A stretch of 64,000 nucleotides of DNA from Numida meleagris. Taxonomy: Eukaryota > Chordata > Aves > Galliformes > Numididae. Under the pieces are notes generated by a model. The model ran no database searches and was not told the origin of the DNA. It was given only the letters and a program-made list of their open reading frames with translations. Below are positions 38,301-53,400 of the stretch, piece by piece; the stretch's first letter is position 1, and each line of letters starts with the position of its first letter. The DNA lies in contig NC_034415.1 in NCBI RefSeq assembly GCF_002078875.1, positions 18,629,975-18,693,974 of the forward strand, written 5' to 3'. Made by a program: the position numbers and the translations under genes.

Positions 38301-41300
38301 TGAATGAAGAGAAAAAAGCTACTGCTCAAGATTCCAGCAAACCCATTTCACTTCTTTAAGATAATTCTCAGTACTGCTAGGCTCAGTCTGTATCTTGCAG
38401 GTCACCACATCTGGAGAATAATTTCCATAGGGAAGCAGAGTGAATGCACAAGAGGAGACTGTACTTTCTTGGTTAGGCATTTGGTTAAGCGTTTCTGCAT
38501 AGACAACTGTGGGAGCAGAGAGGAGAGCCCACAGGAACATTCCTAGGGAAGCTGGTAAGACTGGCAGAGGCACAGCTGGGAACCAGTGAGAGGAGGGGGA
38601 GGAATGTCTGAGCACCGTGCCAACACAAATAGCTACAAGTCAGTTTACTGAATCTGCCTTTCACCCCACAACTGTTGGGTGCATTCCTCTCTGACATCAA
38701 CAGCCCACCCAAACTTAGACAAGTCCTTTGACTTTTGCATGGGATGTTTTCTCAGGGCAGTCCAACATTTTATTTATTAGAGGTCCGATACCACAAGCCA
38801 AATTCAGATGGAGTACTCCTTACTCATGGTAGTAGAACTGGGCAGCAAAAGACAGCGGCATCAGAGTTCAGACTAACATCCTTATCTGATATATAGCATG
38901 TTTGGCTTAATACAGATATACAGCTTCCTAATTTACATCTAGATGTTTCTGTGAGGACTTCAAAATTCCATTTGTTTTTCTCTCTCATTCTGAAAAGTTA
39001 ATAAATGCCAAATCCAAATTAATTCTATGCCCAGAAAAAGTGGCAGCAGAGGTGGCCACTTAAGAAGAGTAGCTGCATCTGTATTTTGAAAAACTATCAT
39101 TTTCTTACATATCAAGAAAACTTGAGAGATTCCTTTCTATTTAGTATTAATAATCTCTAAGTGAATAAACTCGTTTGTTGTTCAACTTGCTGCCTAAACA
39201 CTAAGTAAGTCTGTCTGGATTATGGATGCCGTTAAAGTGCTATCTAACAATCAGGAAATGTGATGCATAATTTTATGGATTCTGGTACTTGGATAAGCTT
39301 CATCTGGAATATTTAAGTTATGTCTTTTGTATACTGGATGTACACAGAATAATGTATTTGAGTACAAGTAGCAAATAGAAGATACAGCTTGTGCACATAG
39401 TTAAATGCTTAAGCACGTCAGCTGTGAATCCCAGTACTGGAAGTATTGAGATAAAATTTTATCTACAAATTGTATTTCTTAAAATATGAATTTTCTTAAA
39501 TTATCTGGGAGTGTTATTCAGAAATAAGAAACTATTTTTCTTTTTTTTTTTATAACTAAAACCACCATAAAGCAATATATCAACTTTTTGAAGATCTGCA
39601 AGGCTGAGAATTCTACATAGGCCTGGAGTAAGACAAAATCTCAGTCCAGCTCCAAGCACAGCATAATCCTAAGTATTTTTTATCCTAAACACATCTGGCA
39701 GAGTAGCAGCAGCGGCAGAGATGGCACCATAATATCGTCTCTAGGTATGAACTGAAATAGATCCACTCCTCCAAACAACCTGCACTGCTGTGGGAGCTCT
39801 TTTGTACCTGAGACAACATGTAGGAAGGCTTCAGGCAAATGAAACCAACTGCAGAACAAGAGAGGACAAAGAGGAGAACATGGGCTAAGTTCGTTATAAA
39901 TTATTACTATCACACTTCAATATTCATCCTTATTTAATTTTAAATTCAAACCATTTTGAAACTGTAAACAGTTAAAAGGTGTCATGCACTACCATCCCTT
40001 GAAGTTTTTCATTCAGTCAAAACACCCAGTCTGTTTTTGCTCCATAGGTGTGAGAAAGTCATGTCACAACTGGCATGAGTCTCTAGCTCAGGAACTGGAA
40101 CCAGAGCTTGCTACCATGCTGACTTACGGGAGCAAGACCTCCTCTGAAGGCACAGAAGTGTCACTTTTCTTCTTATTTGGCTAATACTGCTCAATAATTA
40201 GGCCCAAGCTGAGAAACCAATTCAAAGAACAATGTGCTTTTTTCCTTTCCTCCAGGTCTATCAGGTTAATATGATTAAGGAATTCTGTTGCCTGTAGCCA
40301 GTAGTACACAAGTGAGGAAGAAGGAAACAAAACATGACTGCATCCTATCTGGTTGCCTTTGATCTCAACAACCGATTTTAATAGCCATGCAGATTCAGCA
40401 GCATGACTCAAAAAATTAATCCCCAGCTGGTAAATAAGAAATGTAACTCATGACATTTTCTAACATATTTAGTAATGTGAAAGTCCAAACAGTATTTTGC
40501 TGAGTTACACAATGCTTATACAGATACAGCTGTAATATGTCTCCCTGGCTTATGAAAAAAAGGAAAGTATTACTTGATATAACCAATACAATTCAAACAT
40601 TCTTTAGGAAAATAACTCTAAAAGCATTAGTGAAAAACTCTGACTTTCTAAACAAAGTTTCTCTGAATCATATTAGTTCTTGCTGGTTTAAGTTAAGACC
40701 CAAGAGCTCCCTGAACCCCAAAGTAAATACAGACAAGTCCAAACTTGTGTCAAGCACAAACTTGACACAATGCATTAAACTTCTCCATTATTTTTTTCCA
40801 ATTTTAGGTTTTGCTACAAATAAAGCTTACTTTTCAAGATCCAAAATGTCACATGAAAAAGTTTTAAAAACATTTTGGAATTGTTGACTTCTGCAACTGC
40901 ATCTTGCATTTAGCATTAGAGAATTGTCATTTCCCTTTGGTACGGAGCTCAGTGCAAGAAAACTGGGGAAAAAAAGCAGCAGAAGCAGCTAGCTCCAGAG
41001 CTTCACACCACACTCCAAATATAAACAGCATGTCTTTAATTTCCCTTCCAATTGGATCTCAATTAGATGAGAATAACTAACAAGCTACATGGCAGTTCTG
41101 ATCAGATACATTCCTGTTAGGACTGAAGGACAGCCAGTCAAAACAAGAAGCAGACTTTAAAGCTAGTTAGGAGATAAGGCAAACTCTAGTACTACTTTGA
41201 TGCATTTTAGCTCATAAACTCTAAAAACAGATTCTATCCTTGACTTCAGGAAACTGGATAAAAGACTGTCACCAAAAGACTGGCATGGAAAGCAGAGCAG

Positions 41301-42824
41301 ACAGGCAAATTCCATTGTTTGTAAACAAATATAGAAATTCTCTTCCCCTGTAGGTCAGCCTTTAGTCTCCATTTCTTTGTAGGAACCTTACAGACCTTCC
41401 TAAACCTCTTCTTTAGGATTCCACTGGAAGCATTTATGAGAATTTCCATCAAGGTTAAGGAAGTCCATGTTTTTTTCAGTATTTGCAGAGTACTTATATT
41501 TTGTCACTGTCCTAGATGCCCGTGTTGAATCCAGAGGTGCAAATCCCCTCCTCCTAAACCACACTGGATACACAGTAGTATTCTATGGACTGTGTTGCTC
41601 TCTACGGATACAAAGAATATATCTATTTCATTATTTTTAACTTCTGGAAGTTTTTGGAACTTCCAGTATCCAAATACACTTCAAAGAAGTAGCAGTTTAC
41701 TGTAGGTAAGATTTGATTAAAAGATAATAATTTATAATGTTCTCTAAAGACAAACTAAGAAAATACATGCAAAGGAGGGGGAGAGAGAGAGAGTAGGAGA
41801 TAAAAATTCCATGCACATTTGATGTACAATTTTGTATCGCCTAAAAACAGCAAGAAGAAACGCTGACAGCAGATTGCAAATATAGTTTCGTAAATACTGC
41901 AGCATATAAACTGAGTATTTGTTGCAACAAAGCTGGGTAAGCTTCATTTTATTTTCTATTTGTTTTTGTATAAGTCAGTTTAAAAGCAACAGCTTCCAGG
42001 AAAAATATCATTTAGTGCAGCACTTCTGCAGTCACCATGTAAGCACATACACTGTACTACTTACAGCACATTAAATTTTTCACGTTATACATATGCAACA
42101 TGTCTTTCCCCAAATGTATTCCCTTCCCTTTTCAAATAAAAGTGTGAACTATGCATTCAAATTTTATATACCAGATAATCATTTGGCCAAGCAAGAATAT
42201 TTTAACCAAGCATAGCAATTTTTTTTTAATGTTATTTAAAAGGATAACACAAAATGCATCAGCATGTTTTCCTCCAGATCAAAGTCTAGTGGATACTTTT
42301 AACAGGATACATAATGCCTCCATGTGTAATGTTTTGCAGGATCAGCTCTTTGCAAGCAGAAGTGAAATAAGGGATTCTCCTTTTCTGCCATGTATACTTC
42401 TGTGAAAAAATATAACATCATTTAAAATTAATAATGGATCCACTGGTTCACTATTCAGTTGGGGAAAATCTGCATCTGCCTCCTGAAATCAATTTCCAGT
42501 CTACCACACATAAGTCAAGAAAGGTGACACCTACCTGCCATGTTACACATCCTTAACCATTCATGTTTACTTAGTATTCCACTAAACACAGTCCAAGATA
42601 TCTGCCCTGTCAGAGTCACAATCCTCTATGGGAAAGACAGGACACAAATAAGGAGGAGACAGAATCTGAAAAGATTTGGACCAGAGGTAGCTGAGGTTGC
42701 AAAACCTTCTGTGGCAGTTTACTTAGCCTCTGCATGCTCCACATTTACCACCTCTAACATGGAGATATGTAAGCCTTTTAGGTATTGTAATGGAGAAGAT
42801 ACTCAGAGCTCAGAATCTGCTTTA

Positions 42825-42892
42825 GCAGTGGGATTCAGATTAGATGATCTCCAGAGGTCCCTTCCAACCCCCATGATTCTGTCATTCTGCGA
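42825..42892 (+). repeat. CR1 LINE 3'-tail fragment in the PTGFR intron
   Basis: AGATTAGATGATCTCCAGAG followed by GTCCCTTCCAACCCCCATGATTCTGTCATTCTG is a plus-sense CR1 end, antisense to PTGFR. It supplies the C-terminal part of the 141-codon open frame at 42540-42965, which argues against that frame being a gene. Confidence 0.85.
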
Positions 42893-45800
42893 AACAGGAA
42901 AACGCAACATTTTGTATGAAGTCAGTGAATATAATTTCAAATCTTTCTTTCTCAAACTCAGTTGATTCTATCATCAGGTAATTCTTCAAAAGTCAGTGAC
43001 ACTGCTTCATGAATGTATCTCTCCTTCTGGCAAGATCAAAACTACCCCTGAAAATTGGTAGGTCAGAACTCACTGCAACTAAACACCAAAGGACCACAGA
43101 CTGGCAGCATACAGACAACACTGCAGCCAGGACATTGGATGTTTGACGTCCAGCAGCTCAGCTCCACCTGACCTTGCCACATAACTGCTCCTCACTGAGG
43201 TCATTCAGTTCTTCTGGACTTTCTGCTCTCCTCAAGCAGGCTCAGTTCTGCAGAGGACTTAGTCTATTGCACTCTACTACTGTGCCATTAGAGCCAGGGG
43301 GATATTTTCACCATCTGTGTTTTTACAGCTCCAGACGAAATGTTTATGCATGGCAATATGCTTTCTGAACAAACATTTAGAAGCATCATTTGAAATGACA
43401 TTTTTATGTATGCAAGAATTTATCAAAATTACTGAACAAAATGTAGAGTGCCATAGCATTATACTCACCATTTATATTTTAACTGCCTCTGGCATTATCA
43501 TGCTCTCTATAAGGCAGAAATGCAATTATGAAGTAAGCCCTGCAAAAAGAAGGGTTTTTGGTGTGCATATGCTAGCAAACATTAACCAAAACCAGAGCTT
43601 TTATTTTCTGTCAGCTTTCCAAGAGTACCTACAGTAACCTACACTCAGCTTGGGCTTGAACAAAATATTCCAGGTTGCTTCTCTTTGTTTCTCCAAAAGA
43701 ATCTAGATATTTCAAACTTGGATTGAAATCTTTTTTCCCTTCATCCTCTTCTCCCCCTCAAAATTACACATACTTTTGTTCAGCTAGCTGACAATTTAAT
43801 TACTCTAGCAGCTTAATTGATTAACTTATCTGAACTGAAAGAACAATGGATATGGATAAAGAAGAGTTTAGCACTGAAAACAGCATATGACTCACTTCAT
43901 ACTGAAAGTACATAGACTGCATTACTGCCTAACAAGGCATATGACAAAAATCTTTTGTACAGAAAATTAATATTACAGATAAAATGTAAATGTTTTTTAC
44001 CCAGCAATGCTGAAACTTTAAAGACAACTGTGAGATCTGTCAGGACCAGAAAACAATATTTATAATAAGGACCATCCTGAGAAACACAATATAGCAAAAT
44101 AAGTATTTGAAGATGTAAGAACTAGACATATTAAGGATCCGTCCACTCTTCCAAGAGAGACAGTTGGGAAAACCTTCATAGCCAGAAATTAGCATATCAC
44201 TTCTTTTGTATTGGATTTGCTTGCACGCTTTCACAGTCACTTGGAAAATAATCACATTTTTAACTGATGACTCTCACTGATTTACACAGAAGCAACAGAA
44301 TTTCACTGACTAATACAAATGGCCAAATAAAGAATCACAACAAACACATAACACTAGGAGGAAGGAGACAACTATGAGAATAGAGTAAAAAGAGGCAATA
44401 TACAGACAATCTGGGAGAAAGGAGCTGCAAAGGTCCATATCTATACAATGAATTCAGCATTTAACTACTGTTATGCAAGAGATCAAACGAATGTCTTAGA
44501 AGTAGACTGCCTTTCCAAATACCATTACATTCATGCTGCTTCATTACTAAAGTTATCCTCCACTGGATTTACACGTAAGAGGAAAGATGCAATACAGATT
44601 CAGCACCCACTACCAACCAGAGGCAAACCTCTCACTTACTTCTTCAAGAGCAAAAAATGTAATTCTATAAAGGTTGCAGGAACTGCTGGTTGTCATGTTT
44701 GTCATTCTCTCAGACTTGTTACATCTGCATAATAATCCAAGAATTAGGCTGAATTCTCCAAGGACTCCTTGGACCGATTACTCCTTGATTTCAGAGAAAT
44801 GGCACATATATAAAGGCTTTCAAAGACTTTCAAGGCAGATACAACTGAAATGAGAGATACCCATGCACAGTAGAAGCAGGAAAAAAAGGGAGAAGAATTC
44901 TACCCTGAGTATGTCATGACAAATAATAGCCTCTTCATCTCTTCTAGAATGCAGATAGCACTGATGTGTGAGGATGTCCACAAGGCCTCAAGTAATGACA
45001 GGTCTAAAAAAGTAATGAACCTATTGTCTATCAAAGGAGTCAGACCTCCTATTTAATGTTCAATGAAACTATAGTGCTGATTACATGAGCATAGGAAAAA
45101 AAATGTTAATTTGTAGTTATATTTCATGTGTGTTTATGTTTACCATACATACAGCTATACAGTAAAGAAAAATTAGATCTTTTTTAAATACGGACTGGAA
45201 TACTAGTTACTTCATGACCTCATGCTATCTGATTTGCTGTATTTACAGATCTGGCTGGAGACAAAGGAAGGTGTGAAGTGTTCCCTTATTAAAGCAACTT
45301 ATTCTATATATCACTTGGAAGAAGTGCACTCAGAAGCTATGAACTGAACTACCAGGGCTAATAAATTTATATTACATTTACAAAATTGGAATATTTAATT
45401 TAAAATATTTTTATTTCTAATGTTGGCAAATAAATTAAAAGGAGCTTCTGTGCAGTTGGATGACCTTTTAGGTGGAGAGGGAACTAAAAATTAAATCTCC
45501 ACTTAAGACTGATTTATTTCTCAGTACTTCTGCAAACCCACACTCCTGGTAAACATAAGTGACTACTACGTAGATTCACTTTTATTTCTAACACACTAAC
45601 ATACTGTAAATCCTAAAACAAATTGCTATCATTTGCATGGACTGTTTTCACACCATTCCATGCAGTGAGGTAGATGGGAGTGCTGGGAGCACACAGGTCT
45701 GAGATGGCAAGCAGCTGGAGATCAGACATTAACTTCTGGTTCTCCAATGAGAAAGTAATCTTTGGTTTCTGTGAGTTTACTATCGAGGCACAATTCAGCC

Positions 45801-46680
45801 TCCTGTAGACAATCATGCAGAAACAGCTCCAGTGCTGAAACATCCAGTTTGACACACACATGTCTTCACACAGCTCATTAAAAGGAGCTCCCAAAAAAAG
45901 TTTACTCTCCACCTCTCTTCTGCTCTATCTGTGTAGTCGATAAGAAGAATCCTTCAGCAAGAGGTATTGTATTGACTATAGCACAGCTCAGGTTCACCTC
46001 CTCAGCCACTTCATCTCATCCAAAATGTGAATGAATCTGAAAAAATAAACTGCATTTACCAAAATTTCACTGTAACTGCTTGTGTAAAGCATTTTGGCAA
46101 TGTTCTGCTACCTAATCGTTATGATTTTAAGAGCAGCATTCACAGATCCCAGCATGGTGTTGTGCTCCTGTTCTGCTCAACACTGTACATGCATACAATA
46201 ATAAGAACCTCTCCTTCCTGAGGGAGTTTATAACCCAAGTAAACAGCTGTAATTCCACAACTTCTGATTATTTTAATGTAAAATTTAAGTCCTAAAAACA
46301 AGATGAAACAAGAATGAAAAGAACTGAATTAGAATTGCTCTATTTTAAAGCTAAACAGCCTATTTCCCAGAGGTGGAACCAAACAATGTATTCCCTCAGA
46401 CATTAACAAATTCTGCACTACTGAGATAAGTAACTTCTACTAAAAAATATTTATAATCACTATGAAAAAAAACACCTAAGAATGGTATTAACAAAATAAC
46501 ACAATTATTATCTTACAAAATATACGAATGTGTACTGCACATAGAATTCTGTCCTGTGAAACCTGGTGAGTTTCTGGAGTTACTCCATGTGATTGCACTT
46601 GTCCCAGAGACTTTTCCACAACAAGTTTACCATTTAAAGGCTTCTGATAGTCAGAAAAAAGATCTTTCCTAAAATAACAA

Positions 46681-46742
46681 TCCAAAAATGGTTATGCAGT
46701 GTATAACATTTTCCAAAAACGGTTATGCAGTGCACGATATTT
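46681..46742. repeat. 31-bp direct tandem duplication
   Basis: Two adjacent 31-bp units (46681-46711 and 46712-46742) share 26 positions, both containing CCAAAAA, GGTTATGCAGTG and ending ATTT. It lies in the large PTGFR intron. Confidence 0.9.
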
Positions 46743-48109
46743 TCTAGCAAGAAAGGCCTGAATAAGTGTCATACCTAGGAAACAGAGAATCCACTCATAT
46801 CGAACAAAATTGGAAAGTACCTCAAACTTTCTACATCTATCACAGCATACCAATAGAATAAAGGAGGTGAGGTTAAGAATAGTAACTTGGTTTAGGTTTT
46901 CAGAATTTGAATGGCAACTTCAAAACTGAAAAAAAAAAATCAAAATTTTCTATGATAGCCATTGACATCGATCTGGAATTAAATATTGTTTATATTATTA
47001 TAGACTAGTATGGTTTAATTTTGTATATAAAATTCAAATTTAAAAATCAAGTGGCAAGTAATTTTGAAATAAAAACAGTACCACATTATTTTGAAAAGGC
47101 AGTGTTTTTATGTGGTTGGAATTCTGCCTTCCCTACTTTATCTCTCCAAAGCAAAGTAACCTCATTGCATCCTGATGGCACTGCATTTTCAGAAAAAGGC
47201 TTTACATAAGTTTTTCCAAACAGCACAAGTAAAAATAAATAACAAAAACTATAATTATGCTTCTTCCAAAATCTTTACTGGTAGTAGACAACCTGTCAGC
47301 CACAGATCTTCTTTCTTTCCTGGTTCCCATCCCTACCACAGGACAATACTCTGACTACTGTTCATTTCTTCTTCTTTACTGTTGAGAGCTGCTCAACTGC
47401 CTGGCTTCTGTGAGAGGGAGGCAAACATTTACATTTACATTACAAACAGCCACATTTAATAGAGACTTTCTAAGTAGTCTATGATAAACTAAGCCCTGGC
47501 CCACAGTTAAAAACATTTTTAAAAAATGAATCATAATTCTCAGAAAGGCAAAGACATTAAGAGCTCTACATACTGCAAAAGGTGAAAAGAGGAACAGAAT
47601 GATTCTGAACACTAAGAGAGTATCTTTGAAATTCAGTATTATTTTAGGTGAGCTTACTTACTTGAGCATTACTCATCCAAAATCAGTGTTCCTTTCCTCT
47701 CAATCTTATTAATCTCTAAAGTCAGCAATTTATTCCACAATATCTTTTGGCCTATAGTGAATATTAGGAATGGCACAGAAACACTTCGACAATGTAACCT
47801 TGAATATCAGCAACTCATTGAGAGGAACTCAAGATAGAATAGTAACCGAATTTGCGCAGTGTTAAACTTGGCAAGTAACAAAAGTCTGTGATATTAGGGA
47901 AATTGAAAGCCTTTGCAGGCTTGAAAGACCTCCAAACTCATACAAGAAAATGTTTCTTCCCCAGAGGAAATCAGGAAGTATTTTATTCAGTGAAATGTTG
48001 CTCCTGCTCTGACCACTTCTAAGGTAGAAAGTTCTGGAGAAGAAATAACAACCTACAGCAGACCATAACCACTGCTGTATTGATGCTTCACTCTAGAGAT
48101 AGAGCCATA

Positions 48110-48172
48110 ATCAGCAGGGGGTTGGAAATGGCCTTTAAGGTCCCTTCCAACCTAAGTCCATGATTCTAAAAT
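48110..48172 (+). repeat. CR1 LINE 3'-tail fragment in the PTGFR intron
   Basis: GGGGGTTGGAAATGGCCTTT, AAGGTCCCTTCCAACCTAAG and ATGATTCTAAAATTC make a plus-sense, diverged CR1 end. Sequence back to about 47940 may be older CR1 3' UTR but is too diverged to call. Confidence 0.8.
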
Positions 48173-49989
48173 TCACAGTGCCTGTGCAGCAAGCAACCTC
48201 ATGCTGGCTGCAGCTTTGACTGGCAACATCTGTCAACAGTGGCTGTGGCCAAGCAGTCACTCAGGAGAGCCACGGAGGCTGCCCTGCATTCAGCTACAAG
48301 GGCCCCACTGGTGAGATGTGGACTGGCATCCTGGGACTTGTGTCTGCCATATTTTCCAACTATGAAAATCACCCGCCAGAGAGCACAAGAGAACTTTTAA
48401 GTAATTATTCTGTTCTAGTGACAATACAACCAACAAAATTTAAAGGCAAACAAACAGCTCTAGTAAAGCAATGAGCCCATATAAATGATCCCCACTACAC
48501 ATATAAGCATACATTAGTATAAAGGAAGTTCAGACAGCTTATAAAAAATACACTAAGACTCTTCAAGTGCAACTTGAGTGTAAACTCCTGACTAAGTGTT
48601 GTTGTGCACGTATATACATGAGTACACATACAAAAACATGAAAATGAGATGCACAAAGGATTGCCTTGTACAGAAAAGTGCCTTGTACAATATGCAACAA
48701 CATGGCCCAGAATTTAGTTACAGTAAAGACTACAATCCACCAACTTCCTTTATCACGTACCAACTGTGAGCTTGCCTCAGCACCTGAAATATCCACTGAA
48801 ACAACTGGGGCAGAAGCCAGGGTAAGGATATTGCACTGAGAGCAGCCCCATCAGCACAGCACTGCCCTTCTCGCCTCCCACAGCAGCGTGTCCACTGGAG
48901 GACCACTAAGACCAGAATTCCAGGTTGGACTGATTCAGCAAACTGGAAGCTAAGTGCAGCCCTAGATGCACAAAAAACAACCATTGAGCCTCGTTGCATT
49001 CAACAATCAGAGGACACCAAGTCAGAGTTTAGACACAATTAGAATAACAAATTGGAAAGAGAAGAGACGACATGAGAACTGACTGCTAGAAATTAACCAA
49101 GGTAGCAAAAATAGCAGCTGAACAAGAGTGGATTTAATTATAAGAAATAAATAGCAGAGTTCTTTTCAACAAACAAGCAAAACAACAACAAAAAACCAAA
49201 ACAGAAGAAGTGGCTATTTTCTGCATCAGAGGGGAGGTGAAACCAGAATGACAAGATTCAGATAACTGCATGGAAAAAAAGATCTTAAGAATAATTTAAA
49301 TGTAACAGTATTTTTTTCATGCTAAGACATGTTTCACACATGAAAAGGATTAGACTTTTTTCCATATCATAATTTGTTCCTGTAGACAAATCTCTGTGAA
49401 ATAAACCCCTCTTGTCCATAATTACAGGAAGTTCACTTCGCTTCCACAGAAATAGAATTTAAAATGTGCCTAATTGTTGAGACCCACAGAACCTGATGTA
49501 CTGAAGTCAGGATCTGCTCAAACGAACATAGCTCCAAAGCCAAGCTGCTTCATGGCAGGCCAACTTCATGAAACAATTTATGTTGTCAGCTATGCTTGTC
49601 ACAAAACGCTCCAACCCAGCTATTTGCTTTGAGAATCCAAGCCCTAGGGACCACATTTATCCAACAAATTTCACATATCTTAAGACAAGCAAGGATGAAA
49701 AAAGATGACTTATTACACATAGAAGTTGATGTTACTATCTTTGGAACATATATTCCTGGAATTACCCATCACAAAACAAAATGATTTGGATGTAAGAATA
49801 AATGTGCCTCTGTGAATCACTGACCACACAGATTATTGGAAAAGTCATGAATTTCACTTGTTCTTTTGTGTCAGTTTCCTCTCCCTTTCAGCTCCTCAGA
49901 AGATAAATGTTTCCCCACAAAGGAATAAGCAGGTTGATAACTTCCAGCTGACAGATTCCTTGCTGTCTGTATTTAAGAATTATGGAGGA

Positions 49990-50014
49990 ATTTAAGGAAT
50001 AACGTTCCTTAAAT
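49990..50014. repeat. Perfect 10-bp inverted repeat with 5-nt loop
   Basis: ATTTAAGGAA, spacer TAACG, TTCCTTAAAT. It lies in the PTGFR intron; no T-run or element boundary suggests a function. Confidence 0.9.
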
Positions 50015-50393
50015 GATAAATTCCTTCTTCCCCTCACTCCCTTATGGAAGAATTCCTACACAGTTGCAGAGAACTTGAGAAAGCTGCCCATTTTTGAGGA
50101 GCAAACAAGAAAAAAAAGAGAGCTTCACAAAATAAATCAGAAGAAAGTCCCTGTCCAACAGTCCCAGCCACACCATGGGCTCTGTTTCTGAAAAATGCTT
50201 CAGATCTCCAGGTGTCTTAAAATGGAGGTGGTGATAGATTATAATATTATGTATTATAATATAATACACACCTGTTTTGTGCATAAGTCAAGCTCAGTTC
50301 CACAACAGACACTGTGAACGGTGATTTGGGGTCTAATGCCATTTAAGGGAGATTTTAACAAATGACAGTGACTGAATAAATAACTCCAATTGA

Positions 50394-50394
50394 A

Positions 50395-50427
<33 letters not shown>

Positions 50428-50428
50428 A
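50394..50428. repeat. (TA)n microsatellite in the PTGFR intron
   Basis: ATATATATACATATATATAT with further TA units, interrupted once by C. Read on the minus strand it yields the Tyr/Ile-repeat frame at 50254-50490, which is not a gene. Confidence 0.95.
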
Positions 50429-53400
50429 ATGCAGCAATAAAGCAAATCTGCACCAGATAACAATATTGGATAGACTTTTGTTAACCACACATATATGACA
50501 ATTGATGTAACACCAGACTAGATTAAAAACACAAGAAAAATAAACAAAGTAAACCCGTCAGATGGCAAATCACTTTGAATAAATCCCAGCTCTAATACTT
50601 GCAAAACACATGTAGCATAAACTATATCGCCTTTTTCTGCCTTCTCTTCAAAATGTTTGTTTGGTTTCTAATTGCTTTGGTTTAGACAGGGGTGAGTCAC
50701 TCTCAAACATTTTATTGTATACATCCCACAGGTCAGAGGGCATGGGTAAAATTCTCAGTTTCAAAGACTGACACTGACTTCTAGATTTCACCTTACGAAA
50801 AAATTAAACAAGCAAATGAATGCAAAGCAAACATGTAATTAGATTTTTTGTAAAATAATTTAATTTATGGATGCCTGAATGTATTTATTTCAAGATATAC
50901 TTATGTAGGTATATGCTACTTATAGAATCTAAACCATTAATTTCACAAATTAAAAGCCCTGAGAGTTTTCAGATAAATACAAGTGTAGATTTGAATCAGT
51001 AATTCACCATAAATCACACACCTTGATAAATTCCGGATCTCTTTGTTGCAGCGCTATAGCAGTATGTTCTTAGCAAAACTGTTCCACCCAGTCTGCATAC
51101 TCCACTGCTGTCCAATAAAGCTCTCTACATTAACGCTGTGCTTACAATTCTCTTTGTTTTTTCTGAGCAGAATGCTTTCAAAACTAAGAGAAAGCTGGTA
51201 ATTCAGATAATTAACTTTGATGTACATTCTGCAATCCCAGTAGCTAAGTCTACACCAAGGACCAGGTCTTGTTGCCTTTCCTGAACTCTCTGCCTAACAC
51301 ATTAAATGTTCATTTTCTTGAAACTTACTTCCAAGAACTAAATCCTATCTTACACTGACTTTTTAAACTTTTGATTTCTCACATTTATTTGCCCATAGTG
51401 TAAAACGCTTTTCCGTACTGATGGGCTAACTTTGGTGATAGTTTGGTGCACTTCAGTTGAAGCGACATAGGAGCAAAGCATTGAGAGCTTGCAATGCACA
51501 GAAAGCATGAGAGATTTGCATCATGAAATTTATACAGCTCCTGATGAATAGACAAGAACTGCTTGTGCATCACCTCCCTCTGCAACCCATTCTCAAAAAC
51601 TACTAAGTACAAAATTAAGGAAGAAGCCATTCACTGGTCTATATCACCAGCTGATGAGACCACCACGCTCTAAAAAGGCTATGAAAAAAAAAATTCTGCT
51701 GGAATAATAATAATTCATTGTAAACTACAACCTAAATGAAGGTCAATACTTGTAAGAAAAGTAGCACGGTGATTTTGTTAAAGATTGTGAATATTTTTTA
51801 AAATGGTTTTAGAAGTCACTAAAATTACCAAGAGCAAACAGAATAGTTGCAACTTAGTGTTCCTTCAAACACTGGATAAATGAAATATCTCTTTTTGATG
51901 AAAAATACCTATAGCTCTTTTGACAAACAAAGTAACTGCAGCCTTTAAGGAAAGTTACTTTATATGAAAATAAATGTCAGAGAAAGATAAAATATAGTTT
52001 TCCCATGAAAATTAAAGCCAACCCTTAAAACTATTCTGTCATTTGTCTCAAATGAATTTTTGAAGTGTTGGGAGTTACTGGAAGTAAGATCATTACATGA
52101 GCTTGCTGGACTGCTCTGATGACTTTATGCTGCATATTCAGCGGCTGGGGCACTGACAAAACCTAACATGAATTTCAACTATGTTGTAGAGCAAGTCTAG
52201 AAAAAACAGTAGAGAAGCAGAGGAAATTCTGTCACGGTTGAACACAGGCGACAGTTTTTGTGCATTTCAGTGAGGCATTGGCATACCCCAACACCCTCCT
52301 TCACATCTGTGACAGTGGGTTAATTGGCTGCTATCTGCCAGATGTACCCAGCTGCTGCAGCTGTTGGAATCTAATTTAGAAGCAGTTCAGGTACCTCCAC
52401 TCTATACCAAAGCCAGTGAGCAGATGAGATATGACTGGATCTGATTCAGATCTCAGGTTTAAATTTCTGTTTTTGTAAACTCTAATCAAATTTACTCCTT
52501 GTTCACGTCAGAGAAAAACTATCAGACACTGTTCCTAGGAAACAAATTGAGCTTTAATACTACTTGTGACTTAACCTCTCTCACCCTAGCAAAAAATTAA
52601 AACAGCCTTGGTTTGGTTAACATTATTAAACACCTTTAAAAAGTCATTGTACCACAGGAGCCATCAAATACTTTGCTATATCATAATCCCATTTCCAATG
52701 ACACCATTCACTGACAGCACACGGTACCCTGAGCACCACCGACTGCTTCAGAAGAGTCACAGCACTTACTAGCAAGGAGCCCTAAGTAACAGCCCACACA
52801 GCTCAGAAAGAACCCCAAGTGCACAGAGCAGCTTTGCTAGAGATCTGTCTGGATTACGGACACAGCTTGATCAGGTCTGAACCAAATTTTTACATTAACC
52901 TACTGCCAACCACTGTTTTTTTTTTTCATAACTCCAAAGCAAAGCCCTTAATACCCTGCTAATGGAATGGAGAATTTTTATGTTCTTAACTGTTATCTTC
53001 TGTAGCGTAGTTCGCAAGTAGCAGTAAACTGTAATAATAACAAAGAACAGGCTAGCATAAATAAAAACTGACAGGAACCACAGTACAGACTAAATAGAAT
53101 TGCCAGTCCAAGATTTCACTGAATTTTTGGACAAGTTCAATATTCGTTTTAAATTATTCCACCAACCCTCTGCTACCACTGTCTGCTTCACAGCACCTGT
53201 AATGAAGCCTTCACAGTCCCTATGCATTTTATTTGTTCCATGTACTTCACTTACGATCAGAGGTGAAGAATAATTAGTAACTTTTCTACAGAAGAAAATG
53301 TACATACATCATGGGCAACATGCTGCAAAATTAATACACTAAAATACCAATGGAACTGTTATCGCAGCTAAAGCACCTGTAAACCTGGAGATAAAAAGTA

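Noticed and set aside
42540..42965. 141-codon plus-strand frame inside the PTGFR intron
   Set aside because: Its latter part translates the CR1 tail at 42825-42892, and the rest matches nothing recognised.
45613..45912. 99-codon minus-strand frame in the PTGFR intron
   Set aside because: Looks protein-like in places, but no family or splice structure is recognised. It is left uncalled.
50254..50490. Minus-strand frame with an Ile/Tyr repeat
   Set aside because: It is the translation of the TA microsatellite.
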